From Micrococcales bacterium (GTDB lineage Bacteria; Actinomycetota; Actinomycetes; S36-B12): a stretch of 9,412 nt of DNA. The position numbers and the translations under genes were made by a program. The stretch spans positions 68,164 through 77,575 of the forward strand of contig NZLD01000025.1 in assembly GCA_002694095.1 (NCBI GenBank), read 5' to 3'. How positions within the stretch are numbered: the stretch's first letter is position 1; each line of letters starts with the position of its first letter. The notes beneath the pieces are model-generated. The model searched no databases, was not told where the DNA came from, and saw nothing but the letters and a program-made list of their open reading frames with translations. Below are positions 1 to 8,065 of the stretch, in pieces.

Positions 1-231
1 ACCTCTGGGCCGATGCCACCGGCGCAACTGAATCGCGTCTTCTTCCTCCAGCTCACCGTCGCTGGTTCGACCATGGGAACGGCCGAAGAATTCCGTCAAC
101 TCATCGACCTCATGTCCCTTCAGCAGATTTCTCCCATCATCGATCGGACCCTGCCGATGACCGATGCCCGCGAGGGCTTCGCGGCGATGAACGAGGGCAA
201 TGTTCGGGGCAAGATCGTCTTGACCCGCTGA
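1..231 (+). CDS. zinc-type alcohol dehydrogenase / quinone reductase, C-terminal fragment
   Basis: The reading frame is open from base 1, so the gene begins upstream of the window and only about the last 76 residues are visible. The visible part starts TSGPMPPAQLNRVFF, continues through GSTMGTAEEFRQLI, and ends with DAREGFAAMNEGNVRGKIVL. This is the usual C-terminal end of medium-chain NAD(P)-dependent alcohol dehydrogenases and quinone oxidoreductases. In that family the stretch covers the last strand of the Rossmann domain and the final catalytic-domain helix, and the closing G-K-I-V-L is very typical. The catalytic zinc ligands and the GxGxxG nucleotide loop lie outside the window, so neither zinc dependence nor substrate can be read. 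The stop codon is one base before the ATG of the thioesterase gene, which suggests co-transcription. The family call is firm; the substrate is unknown. Confidence 0.85.
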   Translation, partial: TSGPMPPAQLNRVFFLQLTVAGSTMGTAEEFRQLIDLMSLQQISPIIDRTLPMTDAREGFAAMNEGNVRGKIVLTR

Positions 232-232
232 C

Positions 233-619
233 ATGCACGTCGGTCAGTACCGCGTCCGCTACCGCGACGTCTACTCCGCAGGCGTTGTTCTGAACGCTCG
301 CTATCTCGACATCTGCGACGAAGCCTTCACCGAATTCTTCCGAGCCCTCGGGTTCACTTCCGCGGACCTCTCAGCGGTGCCTTTCGATGGCGCTCTCGCA
401 CACATGGACGCAACGTTCGCGAGCACCAGCACCGTCGATGACGTCCTCGATATGGATGTGCTCTGCGAGCGGGTGGGCTCCTCGAGCCTTGTCCTGGTGT
501 TTACGCTCACGCGCGAAGACCAGGAGGTCTTTCGAGGAGTCGCGCGGTACGTGAACGTTGACAAGTCAGGGACACCGACCCCCATTCCCGACGCCCTGCG
601 CACGGCACTTGCCAGCTGA
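233..619 (+). CDS. hot-dog-fold acyl-CoA thioesterase (4HBT-like)
   Basis: This 128-residue protein has the length and pattern of single-domain hot-dog thioesterases of the 4-hydroxybenzoyl-CoA/YbgC type, which hydrolyse acyl-CoA in the cytoplasm. The N-terminal RVRYRDVYSAGVVLNARYLD segment (about residues 7-26) matches the family pattern in which a short strand runs into a G-x-V turn and then the long central helix (DEAFTEFFRALGF). The later strands are also recognisable, with VLCERVGSSSLVLVFTL and FRGVARYVNVD. The ATG follows the previous gene's stop by one base, so start and operon membership are well supported. In the family motif D-x-D-x-x-G, the second Asp is the catalytic residue in Pseudomonas 4HBT and E. 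coli YbgC; by my hand alignment it is Tyr14 here. The enzyme may use another residue, may be inactive, or may only bind acyl-CoA. The natural substrate is unknown. Confidence 0.8.
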   Translation: MHVGQYRVRYRDVYSAGVVLNARYLDICDEAFTEFFRALGFTSADLSAVPFDGALAHMDATFASTSTVDDVLDMDVLCERVGSSSLVLVFTLTREDQEVFRGVARYVNVDKSGTPTPIPDALRTALAS

Positions 620-629
620 CTGGTCGGCT

Positions 630-677
630 CGCTGACCGACTGATTCGCTGACCGACTGATTCGCTGTCCGGCTGATC
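630..677. repeat. three tandem copies of a 16-bp repeat
   Basis: The unit cgctgaccgactgatt occurs at 630-645 and again without change at 646-661. A third copy at 662-677 matches at 13 of 16 positions. A more decayed similar segment (9 of 16) lies at 614-629 and includes the thioesterase stop codon. The unit length is not a multiple of three and the array is outside any credible gene. No function is evident; it could be slippage-prone sequence. Confidence 0.85.
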
Positions 678-729
678 CTGAACCGACGACACCCTTTACC
701 CGCGCCGGCGGGGTCATCCGCCCGTATGC

Positions 730-741
730 TGAACGCGTTCA
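730..741. promoter_or_regulatory. 12-bp perfect palindrome, candidate operator
   Basis: TGAACGCGTTCA is a perfect inverted repeat with a central CG, 40 bp upstream of the trehalose gene start and touching the -10-like TATGCT hexamer. Its TG...CG...CA layout resembles operators of LacI/GalR-type sugar regulators. The sequence shows only the symmetry and position; binding by any regulator is inference. Confidence 0.35.
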
Positions 742-763
742 CCCGCGAGGAAACTACCCAGCG

Positions 764-769
764 AGGAGG
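764..769 (+). promoter_or_regulatory. ribosome binding site for the trehalose gene
   Basis: AGGAGG, 11 bases before the GTG at 781. The spacing is slightly long but acceptable. It supports the GTG start, which also begins exactly at the family's conserved first strand ([10 protein letters not shown]). Confidence 0.7.
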
Positions 770-780
770 CGACGCGCTCC

Positions 781-2943
781 GTGCCTGAGTTGATCGTGGT
801 CGCCAACCGACTTCCGGTGGAGCCGGTGTATCTCGACGGCGACCCTGATCAAGAAATCACCGGCTGGCGCCTTGCTCCCGGGGGGCTCGTCAGCGCACTC
901 GAATCGGTCTTTCGCACCGAGGAGGCAATCTGGGTCGGGGCCGGCAGCGAGTTGCTCGACGTCGACCACGGAAACCTGCACCTGGAAACCGTGAGCGTCG
1001 ATGCCCGGGATATGCACGACTACTACGAGGGCTTCTCCAACTCAGCGATCTGGCCGCTGTATCACGACGCCGTGGTGACACCGGTGTATCACCGACACCA
1101 GTTCCGTGCTTATGAACGAGTCAATAAGGCTTTCGCCTCGCGCGTAGCGGAGATCGCGCAACCCAACGCGACCGTGTGGGTGCACGACTATCAACTGCAA
1201 CTCGTCCCCGGCATGTTGCGAGAAATGCGGCCTGATCTCAGCATCGGCTTCTTCCTCCACATTCCCTTTCCTCCCAGCGCACTGTTCGCCCAGCTGCCCT
1301 GGCGGCGCCAGATTCTCGAGGGGCTGCTCGGGGCCGATCTCATCGGATTTCACACACACGACGATGCGCGGCAATTCGTCTATTCATGTGAGCGCTCCTT
1401 GGGCATCGCGGCCTACGAAGGAACCATGCGCGTCAACAACAGGCGCGTGGGTGTCGGCGCCTTTCCGATCGGTATCGACGCCGAGGGTTTCTCCGCAACT
1501 GCAGCGGAGCCTCACGTCCTCGAGCGCGCCCGACAGTTGCGTGCGGAGATGGGCTCGCCGACGACGGTTCTGCTCGGTGTTGATCGGCTCGACTACACCA
1601 AGGGAATCGATATCCGCTTGAAGGCGTTCGCGGAGGTCCTGCAAGACGAACGCCTGGATCCCGCCACGACGATCTTCGTGCAGGTAGCCGTCCCGTCCAG
1701 GGAGAACATTTCGCAGTACCAGCAGATCCGCGACGACATCGAAATGCTCGTGGGCAGGTTCAACGGATCCTTGGCCACCTTCGGTGCGACTCCCATCCAC
1801 TATCTGCGTCGCGTTCTCGAACGCGAGGAGCTGATCGCGCTTTACCTGGCCACCGACATCATGCTGGTGACTCCGTTGCGCGATGGCATGAATCTGGTCG
1901 CCAAGGAGTACGTCGCGTCCCGCAACGATGACACCGGAGCGCTCGTGCTAAGCGAGTTCACCGGGGCTGCACGGGAGTTGGCCCAGGCGTGGCTGGTCAA
2001 CCCGTACGACACTTCCGGAGTCAGCGAAGCCATCGTCGCCGCCGCTCAGGCTCCCGACGACGAACGCGAGCGACGAATGAGGGCGATGCGCTCCACCGTC
2101 TTCACCACCACCGCTCAAGCGTGGGCTCGGGAGTTCCTCACCGCACTACGCACCGGTGTTGCCAGCGCTCATGCAACGGTGGCAGATGATCGCGATCAGG
2201 CGCGCATCCCGCTGGAGCAACTCGCCTCCTCTCGACATCTACTGGTCTGCGTCGACTACGACGGCACCATCTCGAACATCGTCACCGATCCGGATGCCGC
2301 ACGGCCGGTACCCGAAGCGGTCGAGGCTTTGGAGATGCTGCGGGACCTGCCCAACACCTCGGTCGCCGTGGTCTCCGGCAGGGCGCTGGACAACCTGCGC
2401 ACGGTCTCCGCGATGCCCGACGGGATTCACCTCGTTGGCAGTCACGGGGCCGAGGTCGATGTGCCGCTCGAGCTTGATCCGAGCCAGCGGCGGCTGCTCG
2501 ATCAATGCACAGCGGCGGCCTCCGAACTCGTTGCCCAGGTTCCCGGAGCGTTCATCGAAACCAAGCCCGGAAGCATCGCCATTCACGTCCGGCAGTGCGA
2601 GCCGAAGGCCGGGGCGAATCTCATTCGGCACATCGTCATGGGGCCGGGCCGGTACCCGGGGGTGCTCGGCAGGCACGGCAAAGAAGTCATCGAGTTAAGC
2701 GTGGCCCACGCCCAGAAAGCCGACGCGGTGCGCTCGCTTCGGCAGCGCTTCGATGCCTCCACCGTGCTGTTCGTCGGCGACGACCTAACCGACGAGTCAG
2801 TCTTCGCTGACTTGAGCGGGCAGGACGTCGGGATCAAGGTGGGTTCGGGTGAGTCAGCGGCACTGTGGCGAGTGGAATCACCGCAGGACGTGGCTCTGCT
2901 GTTGCACCGCCTGGCGCAGGAGCGTTCGACGTTCAACCTCTAG
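781..2943 (+). CDS. otsAB: fused trehalose-6-phosphate synthase / trehalose-6-phosphate phosphatase
   Basis: This cytoplasmic 720-residue protein should carry out both steps of the OtsA-OtsB pathway: glucosyl transfer from a nucleotide-glucose (usually UDP-glucose) to glucose-6-phosphate, then removal of the phosphate to give trehalose. Residues 1 to about 460 are a GT20 synthase. They include VANRLPV, the glycine-rich loop [21 protein letters not shown] (H135-D136), FFLHIPFPP (H160), [10 protein letters not shown] (R269 and K274, matching the phosphate-binding Arg/Lys of E. coli OtsA) and DGMNLVAKE (D368-E376). After a linker of about 25 residues comes an HAD-type phosphatase with DYDGT (D492 nucleophile, D494), SGR, GSHGAE, a conserved HGKEVIEL lysine and GDDLTDE (666-672). 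Both active sites look complete. OtsA and OtsB are separate genes in E. coli and many other bacteria, so the fusion is notable. The gene is followed by a hairpin and a convergent gene, so it is probably transcribed alone. Confidence 0.95.
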   Translation: MPELIVVANRLPVEPVYLDGDPDQEITGWRLAPGGLVSALESVFRTEEAIWVGAGSELLDVDHGNLHLETVSVDARDMHDYYEGFSNSAIWPLYHDAVVTPVYHRHQFRAYERVNKAFASRVAEIAQPNATVWVHDYQLQLVPGMLREMRPDLSIGFFLHIPFPPSALFAQLPWRRQILEGLLGADLIGFHTHDDARQFVYSCERSLGIAAYEGTMRVNNRRVGVGAFPIGIDAEGFSATAAEPHVLERARQLRAEMGSPTTVLLGVDRLDYTKGIDIRLKAFAEVLQDERLDPATTIFVQVAVPSRENISQYQQIRDDIEMLVGRFNGSLATFGATPIHYLRRVLEREELIALYLATDIMLVTPLRDGMNLVAKEYVASRNDDTGALVLSEFTGAARELAQAWLVNPYDTSGVSEAIVAAAQAPDDERERRMRAMRSTVFTTTAQAWAREFLTALRTGVASAHATVADDRDQARIPLEQLASSRHLLVCVDYDGTISNIVTDPDAARPVPEAVEALEMLRDLPNTSVAVVSGRALDNLRTVSAMPDGIHLVGSHGAEVDVPLELDPSQRRLLDQCTAAASELVAQVPGAFIETKPGSIAIHVRQCEPKAGANLIRHIVMGPGRYPGVLGRHGKEVIELSVAHAQKADAVRSLRQRFDASTVLFVGDDLTDESVFADLSGQDVGIKVGSGESAALWRVESPQDVALLLHRLAQERSTFNL

Positions 2944-2961
2944 CGGCGTTTACCGCCTCCC

Positions 2962-2986
2962 TGCGGGTGCGCTGTTCCCACCCGCA
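2962..2986. terminator. hairpin between convergent genes, candidate bidirectional terminator
   Basis: TGCGGGTG at 2962-2969 pairs perfectly with CACCCGCA at 2979-2986 across a 9-base loop. It lies 18 bp after the trehalose gene stop and 5 bp before the DUF4389 stop on the other strand. There is no T-tract, as is common in high-GC actinobacteria. The position between two converging genes is the main support. Confidence 0.55.
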
Positions 2987-2991
2987 TGGCG

Positions 2992-3669
2992 TCACTCGTT
3001 CAAGCTGAACGGCGGGTACTTGTCCGTTGCCAGCACAAAGGCGTAGGCCTGGACCCGCCATGACCAGCGCAGGACCCCCACCACGAAGTTGAACAGCCCG
3101 CGCGGGTAGCGACCGGTGATGATGACGATGATCCACGCAACGACGGTGACACCGAAGACCGCCACCCATAAAAACGCCAGAATGAAGTAGTGCGGAATAG
3201 CCAGGAACCACTTCACCAGCGGCATGCCGCGAGCGAGATCGGTCTGGGCATTGGGGTAGGTCACGTCGAGGTGGACGTTCTGATCGTCTTCGGTTGACGG
3301 GTACTTATCTGTCAGAACGCCGAAGTAGACGACGATGCGCACCGCGAAGCGGTGAAGCCCCACGTTGAAGTCGAACCACCATTTTGGGTACCGCTTGCGG
3401 AACAGAATCATGAACAACGTCGCCGCGAACAGCGACCACAAGATTCCACTTCCCGTATTGGTCGTCCCCGAGACGATCTCGCCCTGGTCGTTGATCACGA
3501 GGAGAACGGACTGTGGACCAGAGGCAATGATGCCCAGGATGATGGCGATCGGGATGATCAAGATGGACCGGAAAAGCGTCGTCACCCGGCTCAACTTCTC
3601 TTGGTAGTCGACGCTGAACGTTGCTGGATACGCCTGGTGTGACACGGCTTGCGGAACGCCCTCGGACAC
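2992..3669 (-). CDS. DUF4389-family integral membrane protein
   Basis: This 225-residue protein matches the DUF4389 pattern, whose hallmark is a hydrophobic block followed by TGRYPxGLFxFxVGxLRWxxRVxAY and TDxYPPFSL. Four hydrophobic stretches are visible at about residues 33-50, 74-90, 155-170 and 171-186, with amphipathic segments around 99-118 and 191-213. The family's function is unknown, and so is this protein's. It consists of two related halves (roughly 28-125 and 147-223), each ending in TDKYP. The start is GTG at 3669, supported by GGAGGAGG at 3674-3681. The gene converges with the trehalose gene and diverges from furA, so it seems monocistronic. A -10-like TAGCCT (reverse strand, 3702-3707) sits upstream, but I see no -35 partner. 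Confidence 0.88.
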   Translation of the reverse strand: MSEGVPQAVSHQAYPATFSVDYQEKLSRVTTLFRSILIIPIAIILGIIASGPQSVLLVINDQGEIVSGTTNTGSGILWSLFAATLFMILFRKRYPKWWFDFNVGLHRFAVRIVVYFGVLTDKYPSTEDDQNVHLDVTYPNAQTDLARGMPLVKWFLAIPHYFILAFLWVAVFGVTVVAWIIVIITGRYPRGLFNFVVGVLRWSWRVQAYAFVLATDKYPPFSLNE

Positions 3670-3673
3670 GGTG

Positions 3674-3681
3674 CCTCCTCC
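3674..3681 (-). promoter_or_regulatory. ribosome binding site for the DUF4389 gene
   Basis: Read on the reverse strand this is GGAGGAGG, four bases before the GTG start at 3669. It supports that start, since no better start codon lies nearby in frame. Confidence 0.7.
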
Positions 3682-3786
3682 ACTTCGATGGCTTTCGCCT
3701 CAGGCTAGGTGGTGCGGGCGCTACCGCGGCCCAACGACGCGGCCGCCCCATCGTCGTTTCACCCCGGCATCAGGGCACGAATCGGG

Positions 3787-3815
3787 TTGAACGGATCCAA
3801 ATCTGGACCTAATCT
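3787..3815 (+). promoter_or_regulatory. furA-katG promoter with candidate FurA operator
   Basis: TTGAAC at 3787-3792 and TAATCT at 3810-3815 are separated by exactly 17 bp, a good fit to a primary-sigma promoter. The predicted transcription start is near 3822, at or just before the furA ATG at 3824, so the mRNA would have almost no leader. The 17-bp spacer contains TCCAAATCTGGA (3796-3807), an imperfect 12-bp palindrome with one mismatched pair. In mycobacteria and streptomycetes FurA represses its own promoter by binding an AT-rich site there, so this is the natural operator candidate. Promoter elements and symmetry are seen; binding is inferred. Confidence 0.65.
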
Positions 3816-3823
3816 AGGGCGCG

Positions 3824-4255
3824 ATGAACGACGCCCCGACGCTGTTGCGTCAGCACGGCCTGCAGGTCACCCCGCAGCGGCTCGCCGTTTTGGCGGCCGT
3901 GCAGGACTCACCCCACGCCACGGCCGACATCGTTGTGCACGATGTTCGCCGCACCATCGGCTCGATCTCGCGTCAATCGGTCTATGACTCGCTCGCGGTC
4001 CTCGCCGAGACCGGACTTCTCCGCCGGATACAACCCGCCGGCTCTGCCACCCGATACGAAACACGTACCGGTGACAACCATCACCACGTGGTCTGCCGCA
4101 CCTGCGGCGACCTTGCCGATGTCGATTGCGCCGTCGGCGACGCCCCCTGCCTGACCGCAGCAAACGATCAAGGCTTCGTCATCGACGAAGCTGAAGTCGT
4201 CTACTGGGGTCGATGCCCTACCTGCTCACCCGAGCACACCACTTCCCACACCTAA
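3824..4255 (+). CDS. furA: Fur-family peroxide-sensing repressor of katG
   Basis: This 143-residue protein is a FurA-type metalloregulator expected to repress its own operon and release katG under peroxide stress. The N-terminal winged helix is clear: [13 protein letters not shown] (14-26), the recognition-helix region [19 protein letters not shown] (48-66) and the wing ending in RYETR. The C-terminal part carries the metal-binding signature [14 protein letters not shown] (His86-88, Cys91, Cys94), followed by [11 protein letters not shown], and a second CPTC pair (131-134). Both CxxC motifs are intact, consistent with a structural zinc site. The segment [14 protein letters not shown] is very close to mycobacterial FurA as I remember it. 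katG follows after 27 bp, the standard actinobacterial arrangement. The upstream promoter makes translation leaderless or nearly so; only a weak AGGG (3816-3819) precedes the ATG. Confidence 0.93.
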   Translation: MNDAPTLLRQHGLQVTPQRLAVLAAVQDSPHATADIVVHDVRRTIGSISRQSVYDSLAVLAETGLLRRIQPAGSATRYETRTGDNHHHVVCRTCGDLADVDCAVGDAPCLTAANDQGFVIDEAEVVYWGRCPTCSPEHTTSHT

Positions 4256-6463
<2,208 letters not shown>

Positions 6464-6476
6464 CGAGACTGTCATC

Positions 6477-6511
6477 GCGAAGGGCCGTGTGGTGCGCACC
6501 CGGCCCTTCGC
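6477..6511. terminator. long GC-rich hairpin, katG terminator, probably bidirectional
   Basis: GCGAAGGGCCG at 6477-6487 pairs perfectly with CGGCCCTTCGC at 6501-6511 (11 bp). The 13-base loop includes GGTGCGCACC (6491-6500), itself a perfect palindrome. The hairpin starts 14 bases after the katG stop and ends 12 bases before the stop of the convergent phosphoesterase gene. No T-tract follows on either strand. Confidence 0.8.
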
Positions 6512-6522
6512 TCATGCCAGAA

Positions 6523-8016
6523 CTACCGTTCGAGCGACGATCGTCGAATCGCCCACCAGGAGATCAGTCCCGACAGCGCGGCGATCACGCCGAGGATGAT
6601 GAGCCAGGACAGCACCGGGAGGCGATTGTCATCCTGCGCAGCGACGGCCGGCTCAGGGATCGTCAGCCTCGCCCGCACACCGACGTGATCGGTGGGCAGG
6701 CAGAAGGCGCGTGGGAGTTCGACGCCCATGATGGTGGCGGCGAGGTCGGCGTTTTCCACCTGCTGTGCATCGGTGCACTCCCACAACCCTTCGGGAGTGG
6801 GCCAGGTCGCGGAGACGAGTGAGGATTCAACCACCTCGATACCGGCGGATGTGAACACGTAGTCCAAGCGATCGGTGTACCCGAACGGGTTGTTCGGCGC
6901 TTGCGCAAGACGATCGGGGTCGGGTCCGGCAAGGAGCGGGCTCGAACCCCACGTGGCGTTCAACGGATCGAGCGCGTCGGGCCCCGCATCGCGGAAACCG
7001 GCACGCACCATCGTCCAGTACGGGCTGCACTCGGCTCGCGCCGTCGCTTCCGACGGGTTCTCGACTTGCGCTCGGCAATCGGTGGTCGCGTCCGGCTGCA
7101 GTCCCGGATTCGGTTCTGTGAGCGGTCGTGGGTCGCGTGGGTCACTGTTGAAATCGCCCATCACCACCGACGGCATTCCCCACCCGTCAACGACCTCCAC
7201 AAGTTCCAGCGCCTGCTCCGCATTGACCGGCGTCGATCCCTCACTCCACAGCGATTCCAAGTGGGTGGTCACGAAGCGAACCTCGCCTGCGCCGACCATC
7301 AGATCGATCCACACGTAGCCGCGATCGATCTCGAAAAGCACCGGAACAATCGAGTAGATCGTCGAGTAGTCACCCTGACCGACGTCCCGTACGTCGTCTG
7401 CGCGATCCGCCCGCACCAGCAGCGCATCACCGATGGTGAAACCACATGCCGCGGAGTCCGTTCCAAACAACGGCTGGAAAGTCTCCGGGTCGCGGACGGT
7501 TGTCAGAAACGGAAGAGCCGGGATGGAGTAGCCAGGATTCATCGCTGTCCGGTCACCGGCGGATGCGAGGACGTACTCCACTCCCGTGTCCTGAGTCGCT
7601 TCGAGCAATTGGGCAAGAAAATCGAAAACAACCGTTGACGATCCGAACAATGTCGGACGGCACTCCCAGGTCGTTGCTTCCTGAATTGCGACCACATCGG
7701 GAGCATCTGCCGCCAGCTCCGCTGCCAGCAGCGGCGCTCGCCGTGAGAAGTCGGTGGCCGCCACCTGCTCCCACATCAGTTGAGCCGCTGCAGGCATATC
7801 GGGAAGCAACTCCAAAGCCGAGCCGACATCCGCGCCGAGGTAGATGTTTCGACTGACGACCGTCACCGTGGCGTCTGCGTCGGCTTGCGTGGATATCTCG
7901 TGAGCGAACGTCATCCGCGCGCTGGTCCCCTGCGGGCTTGTCACATGAGCGAAACCAGTGATCCCAAGCACCAGTCCCAGCGCGAGCAGACGGATACACC
8001 AACGCTTGTCGATCAA
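6523..8016 (-). CDS. secreted membrane-anchored endonuclease/exonuclease/phosphatase-fold hydrolase
   Basis: This 497-residue protein has an N-terminal signal sequence (K4, R5, R9, then a hydrophobic stretch at 10-24) and a C-terminal membrane helix (about 468-490) followed by RRSSLER. The body should lie outside the cytoplasm, anchored at the C-terminus. It carries the metal-dependent EEP (DNase I/exonuclease III-like) motifs in order: VVSRNIYLGAD (N57), AIQE (E113), TTHLES (H252), MGDFNSDP (D288, N290), TDRLDYVF (D385) and LPTDHVGVRARL (D443, H444). All expected catalytic positions are present. The substrate may be a nucleic acid, a phospholipid or an inositol phosphate; the sequence does not decide. 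Six cysteines (119, 191, 314, 330, 414, 439) in the external part could form three disulfides. TTG at 8016 is the only usable in-frame start after the stop at 8053-8055 that keeps the signal peptide. It follows the SorC gene by 46 bp on the same strand. Confidence 0.88.
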   Translation of the reverse strand: MIDKRWCIRLLALGLVLGITGFAHVTSPQGTSARMTFAHEISTQADADATVTVVSRNIYLGADVGSALELLPDMPAAAQLMWEQVAATDFSRRAPLLAAELAADAPDVVAIQEATTWECRPTLFGSSTVVFDFLAQLLEATQDTGVEYVLASAGDRTAMNPGYSIPALPFLTTVRDPETFQPLFGTDSAACGFTIGDALLVRADRADDVRDVGQGDYSTIYSIVPVLFEIDRGYVWIDLMVGAGEVRFVTTHLESLWSEGSTPVNAEQALELVEVVDGWGMPSVVMGDFNSDPRDPRPLTEPNPGLQPDATTDCRAQVENPSEATARAECSPYWTMVRAGFRDAGPDALDPLNATWGSSPLLAGPDPDRLAQAPNNPFGYTDRLDYVFTSAGIEVVESSLVSATWPTPEGLWECTDAQQVENADLAATIMGVELPRAFCLPTDHVGVRARLTIPEPAVAAQDDNRLPVLSWLIILGVIAALSGLISWWAIRRSSLER

Positions 8017-8051
8017 CGGAAATGCGAGGCTCGATCGGCAGTAACTGCCAC
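8013..8051 (-). CDS. 12-codon leader mini-ORF before the phosphoesterase gene
   Basis: A GTG at 8051 opens a 12-codon frame (MAVTADRASHFR) whose TGA (8013-8015) overlaps the TTG start (8014-8016) of the phosphoesterase gene. It has ideal ribosome-binding context: GGAGGTGATGA ends just before it, with 7 bases between AGGAGG and the GTG. Codons 2-5 contain a small hairpin, GGCAG-TTA-CTGCC (8037-8049). The geometry fits translational coupling, in which ribosomes finishing the mini-ORF restart at the weak TTG. The peptide resembles nothing I know. This is an inference from layout alone; the mini-ORF could be fortuitous. Confidence 0.4.
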   Translation of the reverse strand: MAVTADRASHFR

Positions 8052-8053
8052 GT

Positions 8054-8065
8054 CATCACCTCCTA
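8054..8065 (-). promoter_or_regulatory. near-perfect Shine-Dalgarno sequence overlapping the SorC stop codon
   Basis: On the reverse strand TAGGAGGTGATG spans 8065-8054; its first three bases are the SorC stop codon. AGGAGGTGAT is a full match to the 16S rRNA 3' tail. It lies 42 bases from the TTG start it would be expected to serve, but only 7 bases from the GTG of the leader mini-ORF. Confidence 0.6.

Larger units (their letters stand above)
620..780. other. intergenic region upstream of the trehalose gene
   Basis: This 161-bp gap holds the 16-bp tandem repeat, then a short GC-rich hairpin (CCCGC at 699-703, loop GCCG, GCGGG at 708-712) without a T-tract, then a TATGCT hexamer at 725-730 that resembles a -10 element. 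The perfect palindrome TGAACGCGTTCA lies at 730-741. I see no -35 hexamer at normal spacing from TATGCT; the nearest, TTTACC at 695-700, is 24 bp away. The promoter is therefore not established, although this gap is the natural place for one. Confidence 0.5.

Noticed and set aside
695..730. TTTACC ... TATGCT as a promoter for the trehalose gene
   Set aside because: The spacing is 24 bp, too long for a primary-sigma promoter; only the TATGCT part is kept as a possible -10.
2695..2697. TTA leucine codon in the trehalose gene as a sign of bldA-type control
   Set aside because: The codon is real (residue 639), but nothing ties the window to Streptomyces and a single TTA in 720 codons of a moderately GC-rich genome is not informative.
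6523..6630. Cell-wall sorting (LPXTG) or PEP-CTERM signal at the C-terminus of the EEP protein
   Set aside because: The order LPVLS-hydrophobic helix-RR resembles a sorting signal, but the T and G of LPXTG are missing. The PEP triplet is about ten residues away from the helix, unlike PEP-CTERM. A plain membrane anchor is the simpler reading.
7553..8059. Reverse-strand frame starting at the ATG (8056) within the strong Shine-Dalgarno site
   Set aside because: The ATG is only two bases from AGGAGG, and the translated sequence has no signal peptide or EEP motif and overlaps the correct frame for 460 bases. It is relevant only as a possible sign of a frameshift.
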